From the NCBI GenBank assembly GCA_037444845.1, contig JBBILQ010000056.1, positions 1-17,401 of the forward strand: a stretch of 17,401 nucleotides of DNA, read 5' to 3'. Below the pieces are notes generated by a model, which worked only from the letters and a program-made list of their open reading frames with translations, was not told where the DNA came from and ran no database searches. This stretch comes from JARYMI01 sp037444845 (lineage in GTDB: Bacteria; Acidobacteriota; Aminicenantia; Aminicenantales; UBA8522). The position numbers were made by a program, and so were the translations under genes. Shown here one piece after another: positions 6,641 through 14,298 of this stretch; position 1 is the stretch's first letter, and each line of letters begins with the position of its first letter.

Positions 6641-7614
6641 GAGACATGTTTCGGTCTTCCTTTGCGAGGGCCCTGGCCGCCCTTCTTTTTGTTGTTCTCA
6701 TCGGCGCTCTCTTCAACGCGGACGGCGCCTTTTTCCGGTGGGATACGCACCGGGACATGCTGCGTCACATCTCGGTCTTCGCCATCTTAGCCTGCGGCAT
6801 GACGCTCGTCATCATCACGGCCGGGATCGACCTTTCGGTGGGGAGCGTCGTCGGGTTTTCAGCCGTCCTTTTTTCCATCCTCTCGCTTCAGAAAGCCTGG
6901 TCTCCCTGGCTGGCAATCCCAGCCTGCCTAACTGCCGGATTCCTCTGCGGCCTGACTTCGGGAAGCCTCGTGGCCAGGTTCAGGGTTCAGCCGTTTATCG
7001 CCACTTTGGCCATGATGGTATTCGCGCGCGGGCTGGCCAAATGGGTTTCTGGCGGGAAAAAAATCTCAACGGCTGTGCTCCAGCCGGACGGGACCTACAA
7101 ATACGCCGAAGCGCCGCCGGTTTTTGACGCCCTCAATGCCAAGATTCTCGCTGAAAACATCGCCGTGGTCACGCTCATCTTCCTGGCGTGCGTTCTCCTC
7201 TGCTGGGTCATCCTGTCCAAAATGCGCTGGGGCCGGCATCTCTATGCTGTCGGAGGGAACGAGGAGGCCTCACGGCTTTCGGGCGTTCCGGTTTCCGCGG
7301 CCAAGCTTTTTGCTTATGGAACGAGCGGACTCTTCGCTGCCGTGGCGGGAATTTGCCAGGCCGCTCAAGAGCTCCAGGGCGATCCCGAGGCTGGCGCCAC
7401 CTACGAGCTCACGGCCATCGCCATCGTCGTCATCGGCGGGACAAGCCTGATGGGCGGCCGCGGCAGCATCGGCCTGACCTTCGTCGGGGCCATGACGATC
7501 GGCTACTTGGAGAAAATCCTGAGCATCAACGCCGTCGGAGAGGCCAGCCGACTGATGCTCACCGGCGCGATCATCGTCGGGGCCGTCCTCTTCCAGATGG
7601 CCAGAAAACGCTGA
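6631..7614 (+). CDS. Sugar ABC transporter permease (RbsC family)
   Basis: A 327-residue inner-membrane permease that forms the sugar channel with the ATPase. Family signatures are GIDLSVGSVVGFSA near residue 65 and, late in the protein, the cytoplasmic coupling segment IVVIGGTSLMGGRGS near 270. Multiple hydrophobic helices run through the length, and the size is normal for RbsC/XylH-type permeases. The start overlaps the ATPase stop (ATGGACGTAA), so translation is probably coupled; a second in-frame ATG at 6646 is possible. The loop around 140-160 (lysine-rich, then Tyr/Ala/Glu/Pro) is a periplasmic region, common in this family. Confidence 0.93.
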   Translation: MDVRDMFRSSFARALAALLFVVLIGALFNADGAFFRWDTHRDMLRHISVFAILACGMTLVIITAGIDLSVGSVVGFSAVLFSILSLQKAWSPWLAIPACLTAGFLCGLTSGSLVARFRVQPFIATLAMMVFARGLAKWVSGGKKISTAVLQPDGTYKYAEAPPVFDALNAKILAENIAVVTLIFLACVLLCWVILSKMRWGRHLYAVGGNEEASRLSGVPVSAAKLFAYGTSGLFAAVAGICQAAQELQGDPEAGATYELTAIAIVVIGGTSLMGGRGSIGLTFVGAMTIGYLEKILSINAVGEASRLMLTGAIIVGAVLFQMARKR

Positions 7615-7624
7615 CCGAAAAGAG

Positions 7625-8608
7625 ATGACAAAGAAATTTATTATACCGACCGTTTTCCTTGGTTTAATAGTAATTTTTGGCTGCAGGGAAGAACAAAAAT
7701 CCCCCGCCCGGCCTGATTCAACAGGAGAAAAGCGGGCCAAATGGACGATCGGGATGAGCCAGTGCAACCTGGGAGAACCCTGGCGGGTCCAGATGAACGC
7801 CGACATCAAGAACGCCGCCGACCAGCACCCCGGGCTTCGTGTCATCTTCAAGGACGCCCAGAATGACTCGCTCAGGCAGCGCGCTCAGATTGAAGAATTC
7901 GTCAACGCCGGAGTCGACCTTCTCATCGTCTCCCCCAAGGAAGCCGCGCCGCTCACCCCGCCGGTCGCGGCCGCGTTTGACAAGGGGATCCCGGTCATCG
8001 TCCTCGACCGCCGCGTCCTTGGGGATAAATACACCTGTTTTATCGGCGCTGACAATAAAAAAATCGGAAGGGCCGCCGGCGAATGGATCCTCGAGCGGCT
8101 GGCCGGGAAAGGGCGGGTGGTAGAGCTCAAAGGGCTGATGACCTCGACGCCAGGCCAGGACCGCCACACGGGCTTCCGCGAGGGCATCAAGGGCGCGAAC
8201 ATCGACGTCATCTTTGAAGCGGACATGAAATGGCTCGAGCCAGACGCCCGAAGAGAGATGGAATCAGCCCTCGCCCGTTTCAAGGCCATCGACCTTGTTT
8301 ACGCCCACAACGACCCGGGAGCGCACGGCGCCTATCTCGCTGCCCTGGCCGCTGGACGGGAGAAAGAGATCATCTTTGTCGGGATTGACGCCCTTCCCCA
8401 CGAGGGCCAGGCCTACGTCAGGCGGGGAATCCTGGGGGCAAGCTTCGAGTATCCCACGGGAGGCAGCGAAGCCGTCGCTGTGGCCATGAAAATTCTCCGC
8501 GGCGAGAGCGTGGCCAAAGGGGTCGTCCTGAACTCCCGCGTCTTCACAAGGGAAAATATCGACCGGGGCGGGGATTGGATCTCACCAAAGGGGGTGGAGG
8601 ATGAATAA
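7625..8608 (+). CDS. Periplasmic sugar-binding lipoprotein of the ABC transporter
   Basis: A 327-residue solute-binding protein of the ribose/galactose-binding (LacI-like periplasmic) fold. The N-terminus MTKKFIIPTVFLGLIVIFGC is a lipoprotein signal; IFGC is a slightly unusual lipobox with C20 as the lipid site, so the protein should be membrane-tethered in the periplasm. The core begins WTIGMSQCNLGEPW (about 40-53) and includes LLIVSPKEAAPLTP, IPVIVLDRR and VYAHNDPGAHG, the recurring ligand-cleft segments of the family. The Asn-Asp pair in AHNDPG and the DRR segment are likely sugar contacts. It sits 10 bases after the permease stop and overlaps the next gene by 8 bases. The ligand is unknown; the isomerase that follows suggests an aldose. 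Confidence 0.92.
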   Translation: MTKKFIIPTVFLGLIVIFGCREEQKSPARPDSTGEKRAKWTIGMSQCNLGEPWRVQMNADIKNAADQHPGLRVIFKDAQNDSLRQRAQIEEFVNAGVDLLIVSPKEAAPLTPPVAAAFDKGIPVIVLDRRVLGDKYTCFIGADNKKIGRAAGEWILERLAGKGRVVELKGLMTSTPGQDRHTGFREGIKGANIDVIFEADMKWLEPDARREMESALARFKAIDLVYAHNDPGAHGAYLAALAAGREKEIIFVGIDALPHEGQAYVRRGILGASFEYPTGGSEAVAVAMKILRGESVAKGVVLNSRVFTRENIDRGGDWISPKGVEDE

Positions 8609-10127
8609 GGTTGTCGATATCTACCTTCCGCTTGATAGCCGCGACGGGCCAAACAAAAAGATCTGGCCGATCGCCACAAGGCAACTCAAAGACCTTATCC
8701 AGGTCATCAATGCCTGCGGATGGAGAGCTCATGTCCTGAACCCGGACAAACCGGTGGCCAGCGTGGCCGAAGGCCTTAAAGTGATAAAAAGAGCCAGGGG
8801 CGAGCGCTTTATCAACTTTATGGCCGGCTGGGCGTACCCTGATTTTTCAGTCAGCCCGATGTGGCAGCTTCCGGCCGATGTGCCCAAGCTCCTGCTCGGC
8901 AGCGCCATCCAGGATTTCCCGGGGAATGTCGGCCTTTTCGCCGCCGCTTCGGGCACAGCCCACGTCGGGATCAAGACCGACCGGCTGTTCGTGGAGAAAT
9001 TCAGCCAGCACGAAGATTACTCGGATGCCCTGAATTCTTTCCTCAATAAAGGCCATTATGAGCCGCCCTATCCCAAAACCATCGAGGTCACGGTCGGGGA
9101 AAAGCACCGGAAAAAGGCGAGGCAGGTCAAAGAGAAGCTGAAAGGATCCATCTACGGAGCCGTGGGACCGCGGTCGATGCAGATGTGGAACAAGGTTCCC
9201 GAAGCTGATTTTCTGCGCCTTTTCGGGGTCGCCAGGGAAGGGTTCGACGGCCTGCGCCTGGCTAAGATGGCAGAAAAAATTTCCGACACCCGCGCTGAAA
9301 AGGCTCTAAACTTCCTCATCAAAGAAGGGATGGACATTCGCCTCGGTGCCAACCCTAAAAAACACCTCACGAAAGCCATGGCGCTGTTCCAGATGAAGGT
9401 CTATTTTGCCCTGCTCGAGCTCAAAAAACAGTTTGGGCTTGACTTCCTCGGCGTCCAGGACCAGCTCGACTGGATCGAGCACTATCCAGCCACTGACCTG
9501 ACTCTTGGCCTCCTCAACAACAAGCTCAGGCCAGAATCTGACGGCCAGACGCTCGTCGCTTCGACCGAGGCGGACGACGGCGCGGCCTTGACCATGCAGG
9601 TCCTCAAGCTTGTGAGCGGCGGCCAGCCTGTCGGCTTCAACGACCTCCGTTACTGGGACACCAGGCAGGGGCTATACTGGTTCGTCAACTCCGGCGCTCT
9701 GGCGCCATTTTTTGCTTACGGCTCGAATGACTCTCTCGAAGGGTCCTGGTCGGAACGCCAGACATACATGTATTTCAAGCAGGGAGGCGGAACGTGCTCC
9801 GTTGTTGTCCGCGTCCCGGGCGTCGTCACCTGGGCCAGGTTTTCCTACCGCAACCACAAGCTCTACCTGGCTGCTGGCCGCGGCATCACCGATGTTCCCA
9901 CAGAAGAACAATGGAAAGAGCGCTCGAGGACGTGCAACCCGGAGTGGCCGCACTGGCACCTCAAGCTCTGCGGCCGGATAGAGTGGAAAGCCGACTCCAA
10001 CCACCCGGTCACGGTCATCGGGGATTGCCTGGCGGACCTCAAAGCGCTGGCCGAAGAACTCGGGATCCCGTTTGAGTGTTACGATTACCGGACGCCGCAA
10101 GAAATCAAGCGGGGCTCCCGTTTGTAA
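8601..10127 (+). CDS. L-fucose/L-arabinose isomerase-fold sugar isomerase
   Basis: A 508-residue protein of the FucI/AraA superfamily, which interconverts aldoses and ketoses with a bound divalent metal such as Mn2+. Set against my recollection of E. coli FucI, three metal ligands line up: E323 in STEADDG (FucI E337), D348 in FNDLRYWD (D361) and H468 in SNHPVTVIGD (H528). The last segment, NHP...GD..ADL..LAEELGIP, parallels the FucI C-terminus. The chain is about 80 residues shorter than FucI (591), so it is a divergent subgroup and substrate cannot be assumed to be L-fucose. ATG 8601 sits inside the binding-protein stop (ATGAATAA), preceded by a G-rich ribosome site (AAGGGGG, 6 bases away). 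Its place at the end of a sugar-import operon suggests it isomerises the imported sugar. No kinase or aldolase follows. Confidence 0.85.
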   Translation: MNKVVDIYLPLDSRDGPNKKIWPIATRQLKDLIQVINACGWRAHVLNPDKPVASVAEGLKVIKRARGERFINFMAGWAYPDFSVSPMWQLPADVPKLLLGSAIQDFPGNVGLFAAASGTAHVGIKTDRLFVEKFSQHEDYSDALNSFLNKGHYEPPYPKTIEVTVGEKHRKKARQVKEKLKGSIYGAVGPRSMQMWNKVPEADFLRLFGVAREGFDGLRLAKMAEKISDTRAEKALNFLIKEGMDIRLGANPKKHLTKAMALFQMKVYFALLELKKQFGLDFLGVQDQLDWIEHYPATDLTLGLLNNKLRPESDGQTLVASTEADDGAALTMQVLKLVSGGQPVGFNDLRYWDTRQGLYWFVNSGALAPFFAYGSNDSLEGSWSERQTYMYFKQGGGTCSVVVRVPGVVTWARFSYRNHKLYLAAGRGITDVPTEEQWKERSRTCNPEWPHWHLKLCGRIEWKADSNHPVTVIGDCLADLKALAEELGIPFECYDYRTPQEIKRGSRL

Positions 10128-10289
10128 CTAGCCTGGACTATTCACGAAATGAAAGGAAAAAATCCCCTCTCCCCATGTGGGAGAGGGTCGGGGTGAGGGG
10201 GATCATTCAAAGATTCCCCCTCCCCTCTATCCCCTCCCGCCAGGGGAGGGGGCGTTTTATCGTATCATTTTGTGAATAGATCAGGCTAG
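10128..10289. mobile_element. MITE-like element with CTAG target duplication
   Basis: The element proper is 10132-10285 (154 bases). Its ends are inverted repeats: left CCTGGACTATTCACGAAATGA, right (reverse complement) CCTGATCTATTCACAAAATGA, 18 of 21 identical. CTAG flanks both sides (10128-10131 and 10286-10289), as a 4-base target duplication would. Inside are three GC-rich hairpins: CCCTCTCCC/GGGAGAGGG (10165-10173 with 10179-10187), GAGGGGG/CCCCCTC (10195-10201 with 10216-10222) and CCCCTCCC/GGGAGGGG (10231-10238 with 10244-10251). It is too short to encode a transposase, so it must have been moved in trans. The CC-start ends and 4-base duplication recall the IS1380 family, which I cannot confirm. 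The insertion begins directly after the isomerase stop codon. Confidence 0.75.
10231..10259 (+). terminator. Possible intrinsic terminator supplied by the MITE-like element
   Basis: A perfect 8-base stem, CCCCTCCC (10231-10238) with GGGAGGGG (10244-10251) and loop GCCAG, is followed by GCGTTTTAT. It lies about 100 bases after the isomerase stop and ahead of the next promoter, so it could end the sugar-operon transcript. The T-run is short (4), so efficiency is doubtful. Confidence 0.4.
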
Positions 10290-10343
10290 TGGTGCGTCTT
10301 GTTATTTACGAAAGACAGCGGCGAAAGGTTTCTTGATATTGAT

Positions 10344-10372
10344 TTGATTTGCTCTTCCTGTTCCTTTATAAT
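10344..10372 (+). promoter_or_regulatory. Sigma-70-type promoter for the DUF4412 gene
   Basis: The -35 TTGATT (10344-10349) is followed by 17 bases and then a perfect -10 TATAAT (10367-10372). Transcription would start near 10379, giving a leader of about 48 bases that contains the strong ribosome binding site GAGGAGG at 10416-10422 ahead of ATG 10428. Confidence 0.65.
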
Positions 10373-10427
10373 TTCGCTTCGGGATTGTCCTTGAAAGGCC
10401 AATTCAACTATCAATGAGGAGGATTCG

Positions 10428-11150
10428 ATGAAGAAAGCTCTGGCCGTTTTTTTCTCCATCCTTGTTCTGGCGGCTTTTGTTAGCGCCGATGTCTACATCA
10501 AGTCGAAAATGCACACCGATGCCTTTTCCATTATGGGGCAGAGCCAGCCCGCCAAGGATGAGACGATCGAACAGTGGTTCGGAGATGATAAGTTTGCCAA
10601 TCTGAGCACGGACATGTCGTTGATCGTCGACCTCAGCAAAAACGTGATGCACCTGATCAATCACAAAGACAAGACCTATGTCGAGTCCCAGCTTCCCCTT
10701 GATTTCATGAAATTGCTGCCTCCGGAAATGGCCCAGATGATGGGCGCGATGATGAAGATGACGGTTACGGTCACGCCCACAGGGCAAACAAAAACAATCG
10801 GCCAGTGGAAATGCTCCGGCTACGATGTATCCCTCCAGATGATGATGATGCCGATGAAGATGGCCGTCTGGGCCTCGACCGATGTCCCGATGGACATGCA
10901 AAAGTTCGCCAACATGTACTCCAACGTGCTCAAGGCTCAGCTCCGCCTCGATGACGCCGCCGTCCAGGAGATGATGAAAATCAAGGGTTACTGGATTTCA
11001 TCAGAGACAACGGGCGAGATGATGGGCGCCAAAATCAGGTCAACGACAGAGGTCATCGAGATCACCAAGAAAACGCCGGACCCGTCCGTCTATTCCGTCC
11101 CCGCTGGCTACAAAAAGACAGAATTTCTTGACATGAAAAGCATGCGTTGA
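10428..11150 (+). CDS. Secreted DUF4412-type protein, Met-rich
   Basis: A 240-residue exported protein. MKKALAVFFSILVLAAFVSA is a clear signal peptide, with cleavage expected after A20. The mature part has short repeated elements typical of DUF4412 proteins as I know them: HTDAFSIMGQ, INHKDKTYVESQLPLD, TVTVTPTGQTKTIGQWKCSGYDV, and a C-terminal VIEITKKTPDPSVYSVPAGYKK. It is strikingly rich in Met, with clusters at about 103-112 and 137-145. The fold is presumably beta-rich and lipoprotein-carrier-like; the function is not known. A Met-rich surface could bind hydrophobic ligands or Cu(I), but there is no direct evidence. The start is set by GAGGAGG 5 bases upstream and a good promoter. Its stop overlaps the next start as TTGA. 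Confidence 0.8.
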   Translation: MKKALAVFFSILVLAAFVSADVYIKSKMHTDAFSIMGQSQPAKDETIEQWFGDDKFANLSTDMSLIVDLSKNVMHLINHKDKTYVESQLPLDFMKLLPPEMAQMMGAMMKMTVTVTPTGQTKTIGQWKCSGYDVSLQMMMMPMKMAVWASTDVPMDMQKFANMYSNVLKAQLRLDDAAVQEMMKIKGYWISSETTGEMMGAKIRSTTEVIEITKKTPDPSVYSVPAGYKKTEFLDMKSMR

Positions 11151-11875
11151 AGCAAACGGTCGTCCGGCTGAATCCGCTTATTGAAATCCTGCGCAGCGCG
11201 CCAGGCCGCATTAACAAAATTCTCGTTCAGAAGGAACGGGGCCCGCACAAGATCGCTGAGGTCATCCGGCTGGCCCGGATGAACGGCATCCCTTTCGTTT
11301 CTGTCCCCAGGCACAAGCTCGACGACCTCGCTCCCGGCCACCAGGGAGTCGCGGCTTTTCTACTGGCTAAGGAGTTCTCGTCGGTCGAGGATATTCTGGC
11401 CGGAGCTCAAAACCCCTTTCTTGTCCTTCTCGACGAGGTCGAAGATCCCCAGAATCTGGGCGCGATCATCCGAAGCGCCGAGGGAGCCGGCGCAGACGGG
11501 CTGATTATTCCGGCCCGGCGGTCGGCCGGCCTGACCGATGTCGTCCTCTCGGTGTCGGCCGGCGCCGCTGAGCACCTTAAAATTGCCAGAGTGACTAACC
11601 TTGCGCAGACGATGGAGGAGTTGAAGACAAGGGACATCTGGCTTGTCGGCGCGGAGGGCGGGGGAAGTGAGTTCTGGTACGAATTTGATTACACCGTCCC
11701 TACCGGAATAGTGTTAGGTTCCGAAGGCCGCGGCCTCCGCCGCCTGGTCAAAGAAAAATGCGACACGCTCCTTTCCATCCCGCTTTTTGGCCGGCTCAAC
11801 TCTCTCAACGTGGCGGCGGCAGCGGCTGTCTTTCTCTTTGAGGTCGTCCGCCAGCGGTCCGCCCGGAAGCCCTGA
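11147..11875 (+). CDS. rlmB: TrmH/SpoU-family 23S rRNA (guanosine-2'-O-)-methyltransferase, RlmB-like
   Basis: A 242-residue SPOUT methyltransferase that uses S-adenosylmethionine to methylate a ribose 2'-OH; RlmB acts on G2251 in the peptidyl-transferase region of 23S rRNA. The N-terminal substrate-binding domain covers about 1-75 (LNPLIEIL..., then HQGVAAF at 65-71). The catalytic knot has motif 1 DPQNLGAIIRSA (100-111; N103 and R109), motif 2 IVLGSEGRGL (188-197) and motif 3 IPLFGRLNSLNVAAAAAV (211-228; N218). The start is TTG at 11147, overlapping the upstream stop by 4 bases; no ATG or GTG gives the conserved N-terminus. Assignment to RlmB over other TrmH members rests on length and on the NPLIEIL and HQGV elements. 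No terminator is obvious downstream. Confidence 0.88.
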   Translation: MKQTVVRLNPLIEILRSAPGRINKILVQKERGPHKIAEVIRLARMNGIPFVSVPRHKLDDLAPGHQGVAAFLLAKEFSSVEDILAGAQNPFLVLLDEVEDPQNLGAIIRSAEGAGADGLIIPARRSAGLTDVVLSVSAGAAEHLKIARVTNLAQTMEELKTRDIWLVGAEGGGSEFWYEFDYTVPTGIVLGSEGRGLRRLVKEKCDTLLSIPLFGRLNSLNVAAAAAVFLFEVVRQRSARKP

Positions 11876-11948
11876 CTGCCCTTCCTCTCAGTATAGCCTC
11901 TTAGAATATATGAATGAGCGTTCTGACGACGCCAAACACGAGCCTCGC

Positions 11949-11977
11949 TTGACTGTATTCCTCCATCTCTATAGAAT
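11949..11977 (+). promoter_or_regulatory. Sigma-70-type promoter for accA
   Basis: The -35 TTGACT (11949-11954), 17-base spacer and -10 TAGAAT (11972-11977) each match the consensus at 5 of 6 positions. Transcription would start near 11984. That leaves a leader of about 29 bases to ATG 12013 but almost none to TTG 11992, so it favours the ATG start for accA. Confidence 0.6.
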
Positions 11978-12012
11978 AGCGGGGAATCATCTTGCTCGGC
12001 CTTCGCCAGAAA

Positions 12013-12969
12013 ATGAAAAAAGAAGAAGATTTTTACAAGCTGGAAAAAGACATTCTCCTCCTCAAAAAGCAGATTGACGACCTAGACGTATCCGAGGAGC
12101 CGGGGAAAAAGGAGAACATCGCCGGCCTGAGAGCCCAAATCGAAAAAGAATGGGCCGGAATTGTCCCGCACCTGACGGCCACCCAAATCGTCCAGATCGC
12201 TCGCCACCCCCAGCGGCCCTACACCCTGGATTACCTGGCTAATCTCGTCGAAGACTTCACAGAACTGCACGGCGACCGCCGCTTCGCCGATGACCCGGCC
12301 GTCGCCGCCGGGCTCGGGTTCTACAAGGGAAAGACAGCCGCGTTCATCGGCCACCAGAAAGGCCGCTCCACGAGGGAAAGGATCGAGCGAAATTTCGGCC
12401 AGCCCAACCCCGAGGGGTACCGCAAGGCCTTGAGGGTGATGAAGTTAGCTGAAAAATTCGGGTTTCCGGTCATCACGCTCATCGACACGCCGGGCGCCTA
12501 TCCCGGCATCGGCGCCGAGGAACGCGGCCAGGCCGAGGCCATCGCCAATAATCTTAAAGAGATCGCCGCTCTCCGCGTTCCAGTCGTCAACGTCATCATC
12601 GGCGAGGGCGGAAGCGGCGGCGCTTTAGCCATCGGCGTCGGTGACGTTGTCATGATGTTAGAGTACGCCTTCTACTCGGTCATCTCTCCTGAAGGCTGCG
12701 CGGCGATCCTCTGGAAAGACCAGAGCGCCGTAGCCAGGGCCGCAGAAAACCTGAAAATTCGCGCCCAGGACCTTCTCGAGCTGGGCATCATCGACAAGAT
12801 CATTCCCGAACCGCCTGGCGGAGCGCATGTCGACCATGATCAGACATTCAAGAACGTCGATAAGCACATAAGCCAAGCCCTGAAAAAGCTGGAGCAGAAG
12901 CCGCTGGATGGCATGCTCAAAGAACGGTACCAGAAATTCCGCAAGATGGGAGTCTTTTCCGAGAAGTGA
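12013..12969 (+). CDS. accA: Acetyl-CoA carboxylase carboxyltransferase subunit alpha
   Basis: A 318-residue cytoplasmic enzyme. With AccD it transfers the carboxyl group from biotin-AccB to acetyl-CoA, giving malonyl-CoA for fatty-acid synthesis. Family features: the N-terminal coiled segment DFYKLEKDILLLKKQIDDL, QIARHPQRPYTLDY, FTELHGDRRFADD, the crotonase-like core with TLIDTPGAYPG and IGEGGSGGALAIGVGD, and MLEYAFYSVISPEGCA. Length is normal. ATG 12013 places the conserved N-terminal segment five residues in, as in E. coli, and fits the promoter. TTG at 11992 (seven residues longer) has GGGGA six bases upstream and remains an alternative. The stop overlaps the hisS start (GTGA). accD is not in the window. 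Confidence 0.95.
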   Translation: MKKEEDFYKLEKDILLLKKQIDDLDVSEEPGKKENIAGLRAQIEKEWAGIVPHLTATQIVQIARHPQRPYTLDYLANLVEDFTELHGDRRFADDPAVAAGLGFYKGKTAAFIGHQKGRSTRERIERNFGQPNPEGYRKALRVMKLAEKFGFPVITLIDTPGAYPGIGAEERGQAEAIANNLKEIAALRVPVVNVIIGEGGSGGALAIGVGDVVMMLEYAFYSVISPEGCAAILWKDQSAVARAAENLKIRAQDLLELGIIDKIIPEPPGGAHVDHDQTFKNVDKHISQALKKLEQKPLDGMLKERYQKFRKMGVFSEK

Positions 12970-14243
12970 GCGAACCAGCCGGAGGGAAAAAATCCGTCTC
13001 CGCCATCAAAGGGACGAAAGATATTCTGCCCCGGGAGGCCAGGGCCTGGCAGCGCGCAGAAAGAGTCGCCACCACCATTTTCGAGCTTTACGGCTACAGG
13101 GAGATCAGGGCGCCGGTCTTCGAGGCCACCGAGCTCTTTGAAAAAGGGACGGGCGAGACATCGGATATCGTCATCAAGGAAATGTACACCTTCACTGACA
13201 AGGGGGGCCGGTCCATCACCCTCCGGCCGGAGTATACCCCCTCGGTTGTGCGGGCCATTATCGAACACAGGCTTTACCTTCAACCAGAGCCTTTGAGGTT
13301 TTATTACATCGGGCCGATGTTTCGCTACGACAAACCCCAGAAGGGCCGCTACCGCCAGTTCCACCAGGTTGACGTCGAGGTTTTTGGGGAGAGCGACCCG
13401 GCCATCGACGCCGAAATCGTCGAGATGGCCAACTTCCTGCTCCAAGAACTGCGCGTTTCTGACACAGAAACGCTTATCAATTCAGTGGGCTGCAGGAAAT
13501 GCCGGCCGGCCTATATCAAAGATCTGCGCGCCGCCGCTCAAGCTGTATCGGCCTCACTCTGCGCTGATTGCCAGAGAAAAGTCGTCACGAATCCGCTTCG
13601 TATTTTTGACTGCAAGGTCGAAACCTGCCGGGACCTCGCCAGCCGCTTTCCCGAAATCACCGGCCACCTCTGTTCCGAATGTGAGGAGCACTTCCGCAGT
13701 TTCCGCGCTCACCTTGATCTCTATGGCATCCCGTACCGGATCGAGCCGCGGCTGGTCCGGGGCATCGACTATTACACGAAGACCACCTTTGAGATCACGG
13801 CCGGGAAGTTAGGCGCCCAGAACGCTGTCCTCGGCGGCGGCCGGTATGACGACATGATGAGGGACTTTGGCGGGCCGGACATCTGCGGGATCGGGTTTGC
13901 CGCAGGCATGGAAAGGCTTCTTTCAGTCGCGAGGCCGGATAAGCGGCCGGAGAGTTTCGTTTTTATCGCCCATCTCGGCCGTGAGGCCAAAAAAACGGCG
14001 CTCAGACTCGCCCGGAATTTGCGGCGTCAGGCGGTGGAATGCCTGCTTGAGTTCAAAGAGCGCGGCCTCAAAACCCAGCTCGGACGGGCCAGCAAACTCA
14101 AGGCCTCGTGGAGCCTGATCATCGGAGAGGATGAAATAAAGAAGGGAAGATTCTTGCTGAAAAACATGAAAACGGGCGCCCAGCAGGAGGTCAGCCCGGA
14201 AGATATTGCCGACATCGTCAGGACGAAGAGCCGTCAGGATTAG
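12966..14243 (+). CDS. hisS: Histidine--tRNA ligase
   Basis: A 425-residue class II aminoacyl-tRNA synthetase that charges tRNA-His with histidine. It opens with the typical IKGTKDILP (14-22). Motif 1 spans the ELYGYREIRAPVFE region. Motif 2 is MFRYDKPQKGRYRQFHQ (118-134), the histidine-specific HisA loop LVRGIDYY is at 263-270, and motif 3 has AGMERLL (313-319). The C-terminal anticodon-binding domain runs from about 330. The insertion domain carries four cysteine pairs (C176/C179, C199/C202, C216/C221, C236/C239), probably a zinc site as in a subset of bacterial HisRS. The start is GTG 12966, overlapping the accA stop by 4 bases, so it is likely translated by coupling. Confidence 0.96.
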   Translation: MSEPAGGKKSVSAIKGTKDILPREARAWQRAERVATTIFELYGYREIRAPVFEATELFEKGTGETSDIVIKEMYTFTDKGGRSITLRPEYTPSVVRAIIEHRLYLQPEPLRFYYIGPMFRYDKPQKGRYRQFHQVDVEVFGESDPAIDAEIVEMANFLLQELRVSDTETLINSVGCRKCRPAYIKDLRAAAQAVSASLCADCQRKVVTNPLRIFDCKVETCRDLASRFPEITGHLCSECEEHFRSFRAHLDLYGIPYRIEPRLVRGIDYYTKTTFEITAGKLGAQNAVLGGGRYDDMMRDFGGPDICGIGFAAGMERLLSVARPDKRPESFVFIAHLGREAKKTALRLARNLRRQAVECLLEFKERGLKTQLGRASKLKASWSLIIGEDEIKKGRFLLKNMKTGAQQEVSPEDIADIVRTKSRQD

Positions 14244-14298
14244 ACTCTGATAAAAAAAATGGGTCATCAGGCAGAAGCAAGTTCCTCAAAGGAAAATG

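Noticed and set aside
11876..11948. Terminator or small gene between rlmB and the accA promoter
   Set aside because: I see no strong hairpin, and the short open frames lack ribosome sites.
11992..12012. TTG at 11992 as start of accA
   Set aside because: It has GGGGA upstream, but the promoter at 11949-11977 would start the transcript at about 11984, and the E. coli-like N-terminus fits ATG 12013. Kept as an alternative only.
14244..14298. tRNA or terminator between hisS and aspS
   Set aside because: The gap is only 55 bases, without a cloverleaf or a stem followed by a T-run.
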